Assembly: GCF_006715085.1 (NCBI RefSeq) | Contig: NZ_VFMM01000001.1 | Span: 682,001 to 746,000, forward strand | Source of the DNA: Kribbella jejuensis | GTDB taxonomy: Bacteria; Actinomycetota; Actinomycetes; Propionibacteriales; Kribbellaceae | Direction of reading: 5' to 3' | DNA: 64,000 nucleotides | Shown here: piece after piece, positions 43,817 through 53,338 of the stretch | How positions within the stretch are numbered: position 1 is the stretch's first letter | How the letters are laid out: each line of letters starts with the position of its first letter | Translations under genes and position numbers: made by a program | Notes under the pieces: generated by a model | Told to the model about the DNA's origin: nothing | The model's input: the letters and a program-made list of their open reading frames with translations, nothing else | Databases searched by the model: none

Positions 43817-43848
43817 ACAGCCTCCCATCCGGGTGGATGGGAGGCTGT
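43817..43848. terminator. terminator between the flavoprotein gene and tRNA-Glu
   Basis: ACAGCCTCCCATCC (43817-43830), loop GGGT, GGATGGGAGGCTGT (43835-43848): a perfect 14-bp stem followed by a T-rich stretch. It lies 8 bp beyond the tRNA-Glu 3' end and downstream of the plus-strand gene, and is likely used in both directions. Confidence 0.85.
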
Positions 43849-43855
43849 GCTTCTC

Positions 43856-43931
43856 TGGTAGCCCCGACGGGATTCGAACCCGCGCTACCGCCTTGAGAGG
43901 GCGGCGTGCTAGGCCGCTACACAACGGGGCC
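43856..43931 (-). tRNA. tRNA-Glu (anticodon CUC)
   Basis: 76 nt on the minus strand with a 7-bp acceptor stem starting GGCCCCG, an anticodon loop centred on CUC, a T-loop GGTTCGAATCC, and a 3' CCA encoded in the DNA (43858-43856). All four stems can be drawn by eye. It lies upstream of a terminator and near gltX, which charges it. Confidence 0.95.
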
Positions 43932-44008
43932 AGAGTTTGCCGACCGGATCTCGCGACCCGGGCAACGAGGTTGAACTTTACCGATTTTCATCGGTGCGGT
44001 CCAATCCG

Positions 44009-44080
44009 CTGGGGTACCAGGACTCGAACCTGGACTAACTGAACCAGAATCAGTCGGGCTGCCAATTACCCCATACCCCA
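44009..44080 (-). tRNA. tRNA-Gln (anticodon CUG)
   Basis: 72 nt on the minus strand: acceptor TGGGGTA/TACCCCA fully paired, anticodon loop with CUG, T-loop GGTTCGAGTCC, discriminator G, CCA not encoded. It lies 77 bp upstream of tRNA-Glu on the same strand and is probably co-transcribed with it. Confidence 0.95.
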
Positions 44081-44218
44081 AAGGCATTTTCACTGAAGTT
44101 GGAGAGTTTGTTTCCGCCCTCACCAACCCGGCTCGGAGAGCTTACCCGAGCATGCGACCGGACACCAAAACGGGTCCCCGCCCGCGGGTTGTCACTCCCG
44201 TCACACCTGTCCCCAGAG

Positions 44219-45118
44219 CTATCGGCGTGCCCCCACCGGCAGCGTCACCAGTGGCAGGTCCGACTCCTGCTTCAGCTTCATCCGGTCGGTCAGCCAGACC
44301 GCGATCACCCCGAACGCAGCGAACTTCACGACGTCGATCAGCACCAGCGGCCAGGGCGCGTCCTTCACCTCGAGGCTCGCCCCGAGAGTGTTGGTCAGAC
44401 CCGCGAACACGAACGTCACGACGTTGTTCGCGGCGTGCGACGCGATCCCGGACTCCAGCCCACCGGTCCGTACGGCGAGGAAACCCGCCACCAGACCGAA
44501 CGCCAGCCGGTCGACGAACAGCGCGGGGCTCTGCCACGGCCAGATCCCGTGCGCCGCGGTGAACAGCAAGGCGGTCACGATCACGGCAACAATCGAAGCG
44601 CGCAGGTACGAACCGACTGCCTGCAGGAGGTAGCCGCGGAAGTAGTACTCCTCCCCCGCGGCCTGGATCGGTGACGTCAGCAACGTCACGAGGATGATGC
44701 CGACCACGTCCGGCGCCGCCGGGCCGCTGTGCCGCTCACCGGTCGCGAGCTGCACGTTGCCGAGCTGGATGACCGCGAACGACACCAGTTCGAGCACGAC
44801 CGCCACCAGCGCGAACCACGCCAACGGCCGCCAGCGCAGCTTGCCGACCACCGACGACAGCAGCCCTGGAGTCTGCCGGTTCAGCAACCTGGCGACCAGG
44901 ATCGACAGCGGGATCAGGATGATCAGGGTCAGGTTCGTGAACAGCAGGCCGAACCACGACAGCGTGCCGGCCGGGTCCGGGTGGATCCCCTGCCGCAGAG
45001 CCAGGATCACCACGCTGCCGACCATCCAGCCGACGAGGATCGTCAACGTGCCGAGAACGACGTACACCCGCGGGGTGACGTCGTTCTTCAGCAGCCGCTG
45101 GTACGGCGTACCGCTCAT
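44219..45118 (-). CDS. CPBP-family intramembrane metalloprotease
   Basis: 299 residues with about eight membrane helices. The CPBP (CAAX protease and bacteriocin-processing) motifs are present in order: [12 protein letters not shown] (EExxxR), [10 protein letters not shown] (metal His) and [15 protein letters not shown] (HxxxN/B). These are thought to form a metal site within the membrane. The ATG at 45118 overlaps the gltX stop (ATGA), so it is made with GltX. Its substrate is unknown. Between it and tRNA-Gln (44081-44218) no gene is seen. Confidence 0.88.
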   Translation of the reverse strand: MSGTPYQRLLKNDVTPRVYVVLGTLTILVGWMVGSVVILALRQGIHPDPAGTLSWFGLLFTNLTLIILIPLSILVARLLNRQTPGLLSSVVGKLRWRPLAWFALVAVVLELVSFAVIQLGNVQLATGERHSGPAAPDVVGIILVTLLTSPIQAAGEEYYFRGYLLQAVGSYLRASIVAVIVTALLFTAAHGIWPWQSPALFVDRLAFGLVAGFLAVRTGGLESGIASHAANNVVTFVFAGLTNTLGASLEVKDAPWPLVLIDVVKFAAFGVIAVWLTDRMKLKQESDLPLVTLPVGARR

Positions 45119-46644
45119 GACGTGGTCGTGCGGGCCTGCTCCAGCCGGTGCAGGGACTTCTCCCGGCCGAGCAGCTCCAGCGACTCGAACAGCGGCGGCG
45201 AGATCCGGCGACCCGAGATCGCCACCCGGACCGGACCGAACGCGTTCTTCGGCTTCAGGCCGAGCCCGTCGATCAGCGATGCCCGCAGCGCCGCCTCGAT
45301 CGCCTCGGTCGTCCACTCGGTGTCAGCCAGGTTCGCGAGCGCCTTCGCGGCGGCGTCCAGCACGGCATCCGCGTCACCGGTCAGCACCTTCGCGGCGGCG
45401 TCCGGATCAACCGTGAAGTTTGCGTCGTCCACGAACAGGAACCCCAGCATGTCGACCGACTCGGACAAGGTATTCATCCGCTCCTGCACCAGCGGCACGG
45501 TCGCCTTCAGCACCGCCAACTGGTCCTCCGACGGCTCCGCCGGCAGCACGCCCGCCTGCGCGAGGAACGGAATCATCCGCTTCGCGAACTCGTCCTGCGG
45601 CAGCAGCCGCATGTGCGCGGCGTTGATCGCCTCGCATTTCTTCGGGTCGAAGCGGGCCGAGTTCGAGTTGACCTTGCGGATGTCGAACGCCTCGACCATC
45701 TCGGCCATCGTGAACACGTCCCGGTCCTCGGCGATCGACCAGCCGAGCAGGGCCAGGTAGTTCAGCAGACCCTCGGGCAGGAACCCGCGCTCGACGTACT
45801 CACTCAGGCCGGAACCCTTGTCCCGCTTGGACAACCGCTTGTTGCCCTCTCCCATCACGAACGGCAGGTGCCCGAACCGGGGCGTCCGGCCGCTGCCCAC
45901 ACCGATCTCGGCGAGCGCCTCGTAGAGCGCGATCTGGCGCGGCGTCGACGGCAAGAGGTCCTCACCACGCAGGACGTGGGTGATCTCCATCAGCGCGTCG
46001 TCGACCGGGTTCACCAGCGGGTAGAGCGGGTAACCGTTCGCCCGGACCAGCACGTAGTCGCCGAGGTTCTCCGGCAGGAACGTGATCTCGCCACGGACCA
46101 GGTCGTCGAACACGATCGGGCGGTCGGGCATCCGCAGCCGCACGACCGGCCGGCGGCCTTCGTCGACGTACGCCTGGACCTGCTCGGGCGTGAGGTTGCG
46201 GCAGTGACCGTCGTACCCGCTGTGCTGCCCGGACGTCCGCGCCGCCTCGCGCCGCTGGTCCAGCTCCTCCTGCGAGCAGTAGCAGTGGTACGCCTTGCCC
46301 GCGGCGAGCAGCTTCGCGACGACGTCGGCGTAGATGTCCATCCGCTCGGACTGCAGGTACGGCCCGAAGTCGCCGCCGACCTCGGGGCCCTCGTCCCAGT
46401 TCAGACCGAGCCAACGGAGGGCGTCGTAGGTGTAGCGGTAGCCCTCCTCGGTGTTACGCGCGGTGTCGGTGTCCTCGATCCGCAGCACCAGCTTGCCGCC
46501 GTAGTGGCGCGCGAAGGCCCAGTTGAACAGCGCGCTGCGGATGTTGCCGACGGTCAGCAGACCCGTCGGCGACGGTGGGAACCGGACCCGCACCTCGTTC
46601 GGCTCGAGGTCGCCCAGCACATCGTTCTCGGCCCGGTCAGTCAC
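45115..46644 (-). CDS. gltX: glutamyl-tRNA synthetase
   Basis: 509 residues, class I aminoacyl-tRNA synthetase. The HIGH-like motif reads [20 protein letters not shown] (~25-44), [14 protein letters not shown] follows, and the KMSKS-type loop is [12 protein letters not shown] (~269). A helical anticodon-binding domain makes up the C-terminus. It probably charges both tRNA-Glu and, non-discriminatingly, tRNA-Gln for GatCAB amidation (usual in actinobacteria, inferred here). It overlaps the FAH-family gene upstream by 8 bp and the protease gene downstream, and lies about 1 kb from the two tRNA genes it uses. Confidence 0.97.
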   Translation of the reverse strand: MTDRAENDVLGDLEPNEVRVRFPPSPTGLLTVGNIRSALFNWAFARHYGGKLVLRIEDTDTARNTEEGYRYTYDALRWLGLNWDEGPEVGGDFGPYLQSERMDIYADVVAKLLAAGKAYHCYCSQEELDQRREAARTSGQHSGYDGHCRNLTPEQVQAYVDEGRRPVVRLRMPDRPIVFDDLVRGEITFLPENLGDYVLVRANGYPLYPLVNPVDDALMEITHVLRGEDLLPSTPRQIALYEALAEIGVGSGRTPRFGHLPFVMGEGNKRLSKRDKGSGLSEYVERGFLPEGLLNYLALLGWSIAEDRDVFTMAEMVEAFDIRKVNSNSARFDPKKCEAINAAHMRLLPQDEFAKRMIPFLAQAGVLPAEPSEDQLAVLKATVPLVQERMNTLSESVDMLGFLFVDDANFTVDPDAAAKVLTGDADAVLDAAAKALANLADTEWTTEAIEAALRASLIDGLGLKPKNAFGPVRVAISGRRISPPLFESLELLGREKSLHRLEQARTTTS

Positions 46645-47425
46645 GCACGATCACCTTGTTCGTCAGAGTTCCGATTCCTTCGACGCTGACCGAGACCTCG
46701 TCACCGGGCAGCATCGGGCCGACACCCGCCGGGGTGCCGGTGAGGACCACGTCGCCGGGCAGCAGCGTGGTGAAGGAGGTGATGTAGGCCAGCACCTCCG
46801 GGATGTCGAAGATGAACTGGCTGGTCCGGCCGTCCTGCCGGGGCTCGCCGTTCAGTTCGGTGCTGATCCGCAGGTCGGACACGTCGAGCTCGGTGGAGAT
46901 CCACGGGCCGAGCGGGCAGAACGTGTCGTACCCCTTGGCCCGGGCCCACTGCCCGTCGGACTTCTGCAGGTCGCGGGCGGTCACGTCGTTGGCGATCGTG
47001 TAGCCGAAGATCGCCTCGTTGACCCGCTCCTTGGGCAGGTCCCGGACGATCCGGCCGATCACGATCGCGAGCTCGCCCTCGAAGTGCAGGTCGTTGGTCT
47101 GCTCCGGGTAGACGATGCCGTCCCGCGGGCCGATCACGCTGGTGTTCGGCTTCAGGAAGATCAGCGGCTCCTTCGGTACGTCGTTGCCGAGCTCGGCGGC
47201 GTGCGCCGCGTAGTTCCGGCCGACGCAGACCACCTTGCTGCGCGGGATCACCGGCGCGAGCAGCCGGACGTCCGCGAGTTGCAGCTTCTCCCCGGTGAAC
47301 TGGGCCGACCGGTAGAGCGGGTCCGAGTCGAGAACGTTGACAGTACCGACGAGCCCTTCGGGGTCATCGGTCTCGACGACGCCGTACTTCGGCTCGTCGT
47401 CCACGGAGAATCTGGCGATACGCAC
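46637..47425 (-). CDS. fumarylacetoacetate hydrolase-family protein
   Basis: 262 residues, FAH C-terminal-like domain. The metal ligands are in [13 protein letters not shown] (E-x-E near 118-120) and the downstream Asp of [13 protein letters not shown], with PLGPWI and [13 protein letters not shown] also present. FAH-family enzymes hydrolyse or decarboxylate oxo-acids such as acylpyruvates and oxaloacetate with Mg2+. Upstream of gltX with an 8-bp overlap, a conserved actinobacterial neighbourhood, which suggests a housekeeping role (for example acylpyruvate or oxaloacetate clearance). Exact substrate unknown. Confidence 0.9.
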   Translation of the reverse strand: MRIARFSVDDEPKYGVVETDDPEGLVGTVNVLDSDPLYRSAQFTGEKLQLADVRLLAPVIPRSKVVCVGRNYAAHAAELGNDVPKEPLIFLKPNTSVIGPRDGIVYPEQTNDLHFEGELAIVIGRIVRDLPKERVNEAIFGYTIANDVTARDLQKSDGQWARAKGYDTFCPLGPWISTELDVSDLRISTELNGEPRQDGRTSQFIFDIPEVLAYITSFTTLLPGDVVLTGTPAGVGPMLPGDEVSVSVEGIGTLTNKVIVRD

Positions 47426-47466
47426 GGGCCGAGCCTACCGTCGGTGCTCGATGAGACAGTATTCCG

Positions 47467-47949
47467 GTGACATTCGAGATCCGGTTGGCGGTTCCTGGTG
47501 AGTACGACGCTGTCGGCGAGCTGACAGTGGAGGCCTATTCGCACGACGGTTTCGTGCGTGGTGACTACGCGATGACGCTGCGTGCCGCCGCGGACCGCGC
47601 CGCCAAGGCGGAGCTCTCGGTAGCTGCCGATTCCTCCGGCCTGCTGGGGACCGTGACCTATTGTCCGGTCGGCTCGGTGTACCGCGAGATCGGCCAGGAC
47701 GACGAGGGCGAGTTCCGCATGCTCGGCGTCGCCGGGCGGGCGCGGGGCCTGGGCGTCGGTACGGCGCTGACCGAGCACTGCATCGCCCGCTCTCGCGAGC
47801 TGGGCATGCGCCGCATCGTGATGAGCAGCGCGCAGTACATGACCACCGCCCACCGCATCTACGAGCGTCTGGGCTTCACCCGCCTCCCGGAACGTGACTG
47901 GGCGCCCATCCCGGGCGTCGATCTGTACGCCTTCGCCCTCGACCTATGA
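47467..47949 (+). CDS. GNAT-family N-acetyltransferase
   Basis: 160 residues. Motif A is FRMLGVAGRARGLGVGTALTEH (~75-95), with the acetyl-CoA loop R-x-x-G-L-G-V-G. The segment TTAHRIYERLGFTRLPER is motif B. GTG start at 47467. Divergent from the FAH gene and overlapping the next gene by ATGA (47946-47949), so the two are co-translated. The acceptor substrate is unknown; the neighbour gives no clear hint. Confidence 0.88.
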   Translation: MTFEIRLAVPGEYDAVGELTVEAYSHDGFVRGDYAMTLRAAADRAAKAELSVAADSSGLLGTVTYCPVGSVYREIGQDDEGEFRMLGVAGRARGLGVGTALTEHCIARSRELGMRRIVMSSAQYMTTAHRIYERLGFTRLPERDWAPIPGVDLYAFALDL

Positions 47950-48794
47950 GGACGCTGCCGTTCGCCGAGTGGACGTCGTACGCCTCGGGGCACGCCGCCC
48001 GGGTCGACGTCTTACTGGCCGACCACCTGGAACGACGGAAGCGCCGCGAGGCACATCCCGTCGAGGATTTCCTCTTCACGTATTACCCGACCCGTCCGAA
48101 CCAGCTGCGCGTGTGGCATCCGGGCCCCGGAGTGCGGCTGGAGGGCGGTGCTGCTTATGAGGGCCGTCGTGGATACGTGGTCGAGGACGGGACCGCGTCG
48201 CTCGATCCGGCCGAGGTGGAACGCCGTACCGACAGCATCAAGTGGATCCGCGCCCTGCTCTCGGCCACGCTCGACCGCCAACCCCAGTTCGGCTGTTTCG
48301 GCCTGCACGAGTGGGCGATGGTGTACCGGACCCCCGAAGTACGGCACGCCGCCTGGCCGCTGCGACTAGGTGCCGAGGGCACCGATCAGGTCGTCGAGTC
48401 GCACAAGATCGGCTGCTCGCACTTCGACGCGTTCCGCTTCTTCACGACGCCCGCGCGCCCACTCAACACGCTCCAACCGACCCGGGAATCCCAGCCCGCC
48501 CTCGAACAAGGCGGCTGCCTGCACGCGAACATGGACCTCTACAAGTGGGCCGCCAAGCTGATGCCGTTCACCCCGAGCTCGCTACTCCTCGCCTGCTTCG
48601 AACTCGCCCGCGACATCCGCACCCTCGACATGCGCGCCTCCCCCTACGACCTGGCCGCGCTCGGCTACACCCCCGTCCGCATCGAAACCCCCGACGGAAA
48701 AGCCGAGTACACAGCAGCCCAACGAACCTTCGCCAACCGCGCCCGCCCCCTCCGCCGTCAACTCGCCGCCCTCTGCGAGGAGCTGCTCGGCTGA
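47946..48794 (+). CDS. conserved actinobacterial protein of unknown function
   Basis: 282 residues, MRTLPFAEWTSYASGHAARV to LAALCEELLG. It is rich in aromatic and His residues (FLFTYYPTRPNQLRVWHPGPGV, HKIGCSHFDAFRFF, GCLHANMDLYKWAAKLMPF) with no membrane segment. Homologues are sometimes auto-annotated as 3-methyladenine DNA glycosylase, but I see no HhH-GPD or AlkA/MPG motif to support that. The conserved HCxHxD-like and MDLYKWA clusters look like a catalytic centre. ATGA overlap with the GNAT gene. Confidence 0.7.
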   Translation: MRTLPFAEWTSYASGHAARVDVLLADHLERRKRREAHPVEDFLFTYYPTRPNQLRVWHPGPGVRLEGGAAYEGRRGYVVEDGTASLDPAEVERRTDSIKWIRALLSATLDRQPQFGCFGLHEWAMVYRTPEVRHAAWPLRLGAEGTDQVVESHKIGCSHFDAFRFFTTPARPLNTLQPTRESQPALEQGGCLHANMDLYKWAAKLMPFTPSSLLLACFELARDIRTLDMRASPYDLAALGYTPVRIETPDGKAEYTAAQRTFANRARPLRRQLAALCEELLG

Positions 48795-48831
48795 CCCTCC
48801 CCAGATATCCACAAACACGAGTGTCGAAGTA

Positions 48832-48861
48832 TTGACACCGGCGTCGAATCACTCCTACCGT
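48832..48861 (+). promoter_or_regulatory. promoter of the catabolic operon
   Basis: TTGACA (48832-48837), 18-bp spacer, TACCGT (48856-48861), with a transcription start near 48868 and about 29 nt of leader. GTGTC-N8-GACAC (48821-48838) overlaps the -35 box and is a candidate operator for the TetR protein encoded at 56568. Confidence 0.6.
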
Positions 48862-48896
48862 GACAGTCATCCACTGCTACGGCCGGAAGGTGACTC

Positions 48897-51029
48897 ATGG
48901 CGTACGTCATCGGTATCGACGTCGGCGGGACGTTCACGGACGGGGTGCTCGACGACGGCGCCGGGGTGATCGTCGCGGCCAAGGCGCCGTCGACGCCTCC
49001 GGACTACTCACGCGGCGTCCTGGAGGTACTCGCCGGCCTCGCCGAACAGCTCGGTCAATCGGTCGAGGCGATGCTCGCCGAGACCCACCACATCGCGCAC
49101 GGTACGACGTCCTCGTTGAACGCTCTGGTGATGGGCAACGTCCCGGACGTCGGCTTCATCACCACGGTCGGACATCGCGACTCGCTGTTCATCATGAACG
49201 TCGAGGGCCGCTACCTCGGCTCGGCCCCGGATCAGCTGCAGAACGTGCTCGGCCAGAGCAAACAGCACACGCTGCTGCCGAAACGCCATGCCGTCGAGGT
49301 GATCGAACGCGTCGATCGGGACGGGACTGTGCTCGTTCCGCTGGACGAGGAATCGGTCCGGGCGGCGGTGCGTGCACTGCTTGCCGACGGCATCCGTTCG
49401 ATCGCGGTCAGCCTGCTGTGGTCGTTCCGGAACCCCGCGCACGAACAACGCGTCCGCGAGATCGTGCACGAGCTCGACCCCGGTGCGTTCGTTGCCCTGA
49501 GCAGCGAGATCAGTCCACGCATCCGCGAGTTCGCCCGCAGTGCGACCACCGTGATGAGCGCCCAGATCGGCCCGGGCCTCGAGGAGTACCTCGGCAACCT
49601 GGAGGGCCGGCTCCGCGAGTCCGGCCTGGTCGGACCGCTTCTGGTCATGCAGAGCAACGGTGGCGCGATCGCCGCCGCCGAGGCACCGAGCCACGCGATC
49701 AGCACGGTCGGTTCGGTCCTCACCGGCGGTGTCGTCGGCGCCGTGTCACTGGGCGAACAGCTCGGCCATCGCAACATCATCTCCACCGACGTGGGTGGTA
49801 CGACGTTCCTCGTGGGACTGGTCGTCGACGGTGAACCGGTCCGGGCGAGCACGACGGTGATCAACCACCACCCGATCAACGTGCCGACGCTGCAGGTGCA
49901 CGCGATCGGGTCGGGCGGCGGCGCGATCGCCTGGATCGACCAGGGTGGCAACCTGCAGGTCGGACCACGCAGCGCGCAGTCGGTCCCCGGACCGGCCTGT
50001 TACGGCACCGGCGGGACGGAGCCCACGAACACCGACGCGAACCTCGTCCTCGGCATCCTTCCGGAGAAGGGCCTGCTGGGCGGCCGCAAGGCCCTCGACC
50101 TCGACGCCGCCCGCGAGGCCATCCGCGCCCGGATCGCCGAGCCGCTCGGGCTCTCGATCGAGGACGCCGCGGCCGCGATCTACGCCGTACAGAACGCCCA
50201 GACCGGCGACCTCCTCCGCAAGGCCGTCGTCGAGGCGGGCCACGATCCACGGTCGTTCGTGCTCTACGCGTTCGGCGGTGCCGGCCCGGCGTACTGCGCG
50301 TCGTATGCGCGAGAGGTCGGCGTTGCCGAGGTCGTCGTACCTCTGGGACCGGTCGCGTCAGCCTTCTCGGCGTACGGTCTGGCCTCGTCGGACGTCGTGC
50401 TCACCGCCGAGCTGTCCGACCCCACCGCGATGCCGCTCGACCCGGCGCGCGCCCAGCTGACGTACGACGCGCTCGAAGCGCAGGTCCGCGACGGGCTGGC
50501 TCGGCAAGGGCTGAGCTTCGAGCGGATCGAGATCGTCCGGTCCCTCGACCTTCGGTACACGATGCAACTGGCCGAGGTCGCGGTCGAGGTACCGAACGGC
50601 GACCTCGACGACGCCGCGATCGCCGGCATCGCGCAGGCCTTCGACCGCCGGTACTCCGAGCTGTACGGCGAAGGCACCGGCTTTGCGGCGGCCGGAGTCC
50701 AGGCGATCACGTTCCGCGTCCGCGCCACCGGCGTGCTGCCCTTCTCCCCTGGCCTGCCGAAGCTCAGCGAAGCCGGCACGACCGACCCCACGGACGCCCT
50801 GCTCGAACACCGCAAGGTCTGCCTGGACGCTCGCACCGGCTATGTCGAGACGCCGATCTACGACTATCGCGCACTCGGGGCCGGTCATCGCATCAACGGA
50901 CCGGCGGTGATCGAGGTCCCGACCACGACCGTCGTCGTACCGCCCGGCACCAGCGGCGTCGTCGACCACCTCGGCAACGTGGTGATCAGCACCGCCTCGA
51001 AGCACGGCCTCGAAGGAGCACTGACATGA
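48897..51029 (+). CDS. hydantoinase/oxoprolinase subunit A (HyuA/acetophenone carboxylase-like)
   Basis: 710 residues. The actin-like ATPase phosphate loops are GIDVGGTFTDGVL (~5) and STDVGGTTFLVGLV (~300), and the C-terminal conserved FGGAGPAYC is near 457. HyuA with HyuB forms ATP-dependent enzymes: N-methylhydantoinase, 5-oxoprolinase, caprolactamase, or acetone/acetophenone carboxylase. GGAAGG lies before the ATG at 48897, and the stop overlaps the B-subunit ATG (ATGA). Start of a four-gene coupled unit with hyuB, a flavin monooxygenase and an acyl-AMP ligase. Whether the reaction is ring-lactam hydrolysis or carboxylation cannot be decided from the sequence. Confidence 0.9.
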   Translation: MAYVIGIDVGGTFTDGVLDDGAGVIVAAKAPSTPPDYSRGVLEVLAGLAEQLGQSVEAMLAETHHIAHGTTSSLNALVMGNVPDVGFITTVGHRDSLFIMNVEGRYLGSAPDQLQNVLGQSKQHTLLPKRHAVEVIERVDRDGTVLVPLDEESVRAAVRALLADGIRSIAVSLLWSFRNPAHEQRVREIVHELDPGAFVALSSEISPRIREFARSATTVMSAQIGPGLEEYLGNLEGRLRESGLVGPLLVMQSNGGAIAAAEAPSHAISTVGSVLTGGVVGAVSLGEQLGHRNIISTDVGGTTFLVGLVVDGEPVRASTTVINHHPINVPTLQVHAIGSGGGAIAWIDQGGNLQVGPRSAQSVPGPACYGTGGTEPTNTDANLVLGILPEKGLLGGRKALDLDAAREAIRARIAEPLGLSIEDAAAAIYAVQNAQTGDLLRKAVVEAGHDPRSFVLYAFGGAGPAYCASYAREVGVAEVVVPLGPVASAFSAYGLASSDVVLTAELSDPTAMPLDPARAQLTYDALEAQVRDGLARQGLSFERIEIVRSLDLRYTMQLAEVAVEVPNGDLDDAAIAGIAQAFDRRYSELYGEGTGFAAAGVQAITFRVRATGVLPFSPGLPKLSEAGTTDPTDALLEHRKVCLDARTGYVETPIYDYRALGAGHRINGPAVIEVPTTTVVVPPGTSGVVDHLGNVVISTASKHGLEGALT

Positions 51030-53338
51030 GCATGGCCATCCCGGGCTCCGAACACTTCGCGAGCCGCCCTGTCGACCCGGAGGTGCTGCGCGCCCAGCTG
51101 CCGGAGACGCTCGCGGTGCACTCGGTCGGTCAGGAGCTGATCGACGCGCTCGACCCGCTGACCTACGAGGTGATCCGGCACCGGCTCTGGTCGGTCACCG
51201 AGGAGATGGGCGAGGCGCTGAAGCGGATGTCGGGGTCGCCGATCGTCACCGACGCCAATGATTTCGACTTCGCGATCTGTGACGAGCTCGGCCAGGAGGT
51301 CCAGGTCGGGCTGTACAACACGATGCTCGTCGGCGCGGTCGACCTCGCGATCTACTGGACGCTGCAGCACCGGGCCGCCAATCCGGGCATCCAGGAGGGC
51401 GACATGTTCCTCTGCAACGACCCGTGGGTCGGCGGCGGCCTGCATCAGAACGACGTCATCGTCTTCCAGCCGATCTTCCACGACGGCGAGCTGTTCGCGT
51501 GGACCAGCGCGATCTGCCACGAGCCGGACCTGGGCGGCGTCGGGCTCGGTTCGTTCAGCCCGGCTGCTCAGGACGTCTTCTCGGAGTCGTTGCCGACGCC
51601 ACCGGTCAAGGTGGTCCGCGACTACCAGCTGCAGGACGATGTCGCCGACCTGTGGGTCCGTCGTTCGCGGGTGCCGATGCTGGTCAGCCTCGACCTGCGC
51701 GCGAAGATCGGCGCGAACTCGGTCGGCCGGAAACGCCTGGCCGAGGTGATCGAGCAGTACGGCGCCGACACGGTCAAGGCCGTGATGAAGCGGATGATGT
51801 CCGACGCCGAGGGCCGCCTGCGCGGCAAGCTCTCCGGCCTCCCGGACGGGACCTGGCGCGCCACTGGGTACCAGGACCAGTCGCACGAGGGAGATCGCGG
51901 CGTCCACAAGATCACCGTCGCGATGACCAAGGCCGGCGACCGGCTGACGTTCGACTTCACCGGCACCGACCCACAGGCCGGGATGATCAACTGCACGTAC
52001 GCCGGGATGCGCGGCGGCGTGATGCTGGCGCTGCTGCCGATGCTCGCGCACGACATCCCCTGGTCCGCGGGCGGCCTGATGCGCTGCTTCGATCTCGTCT
52101 CCGAAGAGGGCACGATCAACAACGCGTCGTACCCGGCCGCCGTCGGCCGTGGGCCGATCGGTCCGGCCTGGCTCACCGGGACTCTCGTCGCCGAGTGCCT
52201 TTCGCAGTTGCTGGAGCGCGACGCGGACCTCGGCAAGAGTGTGCAGGCCGCCTGCTGCGGCACCTGGGACACCGCCGTACTGGCCGGCCTCGACGAACGC
52301 GGCCAGGTACCGATGCCGTTCCTCAACATCATGATGGAGCCGATGGCCGGCGGGTACGGCGCCCGTCCACAGACCGACGGCATGGACACGGGCGGGCTGT
52401 TCTGCATTCCGATGGGCCGTGTGCCCGATGTCGAGATGACCGAGTTCCTCTATCCCCTCCTCACGTTGTGGCGGCGGGAAGAGCCGGACTCCGGCGGACC
52501 GGGTCGCCAGCGCGGCGGCGTCAGTGCATCGCTCGCCGTCACGCTGCACGGCTCGAGCCAACCCGCCGGTCTCGTCCTGGCGTCGGCCGGCAAGGCCGTC
52601 GCGCAGAACGCCGGTCTCGCCGGCGGCTATCCGGGCAACACCGGCCTGGAGCAACTGGTCCGGAACACCGACGTCTCGGCCCTGCTGAAGACCGGCCGGA
52701 TCCCCCAATCCGTCGGCGAACTGGGCGCCGACGTCGAGCTCGGGCCGTGCTACGCGCAGTCGTACCTCGCCCCCGGCGAAGTCCTGTACATGCACTGGCA
52801 GGGCGGCGGCGGGTACGGCGATCCGCTGCTGCGGGATCCCGACGCGGTCGCCCGCGACGTCCACGAGCACAAGGTGAGCGCCGAGGCCGCCGAGTCGGTG
52901 TACGGCGTCGTGCTCCGCGACCGGATCGTCGACCGTGAGGCAACGCAGAGGGCTCGCGACGCGGCCCGCGCCGTACGCCGCGATCGCTCGACCGGTGGGA
53001 GCACCAACGGTCCTCGCATCGACCCGGCCGCTGCCCAACGCCTCGACGACAACCTCGTCCTGCACGGGACCACGGTGGCGTGCGCGCACTGCGGACAAGG
53101 CGTCGCCGACACGGCCACCGATTCGGTGCTGGACCTCGCCCGGTACGAGGGACCGTCATCGGACGCCGGTCCGCAGGTCACGTCGGACCCGAGTGCCTAT
53201 GTCGATACGGAGGTCGTCTTCCGGCAGCTGTGCTGTCCGAGTTGCTGGACGGCGATCTACTCCGCGATCGTCCCGGCCACGCATCCCGACCATGTCAGCG
53301 ACGTCTCCCGCTTCGCAACCGCGGGGAGCGCGTCTTGA
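51026..53338 (+). CDS. hydantoinase subunit B with zinc-ribbon C-terminal extension
   Basis: 770 residues, where HyuB is usually about 550. The main HyuB domain spans ~30-640 (DPLTYEVIRHRLWSVTEEMG, NDPWVGGGLHQNDVIVF, GTINNASYPAAVGRGP, MHWQGGGGYGDPLLRDP). A ~90-residue tail then carries two Cys clusters: CxxC at 686/689 and C-C-x-x-C at 736/737/740, like a zinc knuckle. Small Cys-rich subunits occur as separate proteins in acetone/acetophenone carboxylases, so this may be a fusion of B and a gamma/delta-type subunit. ATGA overlap with hyuA and TTGA overlap with the monooxygenase gene. Confidence 0.85.
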   Translation: MSMAIPGSEHFASRPVDPEVLRAQLPETLAVHSVGQELIDALDPLTYEVIRHRLWSVTEEMGEALKRMSGSPIVTDANDFDFAICDELGQEVQVGLYNTMLVGAVDLAIYWTLQHRAANPGIQEGDMFLCNDPWVGGGLHQNDVIVFQPIFHDGELFAWTSAICHEPDLGGVGLGSFSPAAQDVFSESLPTPPVKVVRDYQLQDDVADLWVRRSRVPMLVSLDLRAKIGANSVGRKRLAEVIEQYGADTVKAVMKRMMSDAEGRLRGKLSGLPDGTWRATGYQDQSHEGDRGVHKITVAMTKAGDRLTFDFTGTDPQAGMINCTYAGMRGGVMLALLPMLAHDIPWSAGGLMRCFDLVSEEGTINNASYPAAVGRGPIGPAWLTGTLVAECLSQLLERDADLGKSVQAACCGTWDTAVLAGLDERGQVPMPFLNIMMEPMAGGYGARPQTDGMDTGGLFCIPMGRVPDVEMTEFLYPLLTLWRREEPDSGGPGRQRGGVSASLAVTLHGSSQPAGLVLASAGKAVAQNAGLAGGYPGNTGLEQLVRNTDVSALLKTGRIPQSVGELGADVELGPCYAQSYLAPGEVLYMHWQGGGGYGDPLLRDPDAVARDVHEHKVSAEAAESVYGVVLRDRIVDREATQRARDAARAVRRDRSTGGSTNGPRIDPAAAQRLDDNLVLHGTTVACAHCGQGVADTATDSVLDLARYEGPSSDAGPQVTSDPSAYVDTEVVFRQLCCPSCWTAIYSAIVPATHPDHVSDVSRFATAGSAS

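Noticed and set aside
47946..48794. 3-methyladenine DNA glycosylase
   Set aside because: No glycosylase motif (HhH-GPD or MPG) can be seen; kept as unknown.
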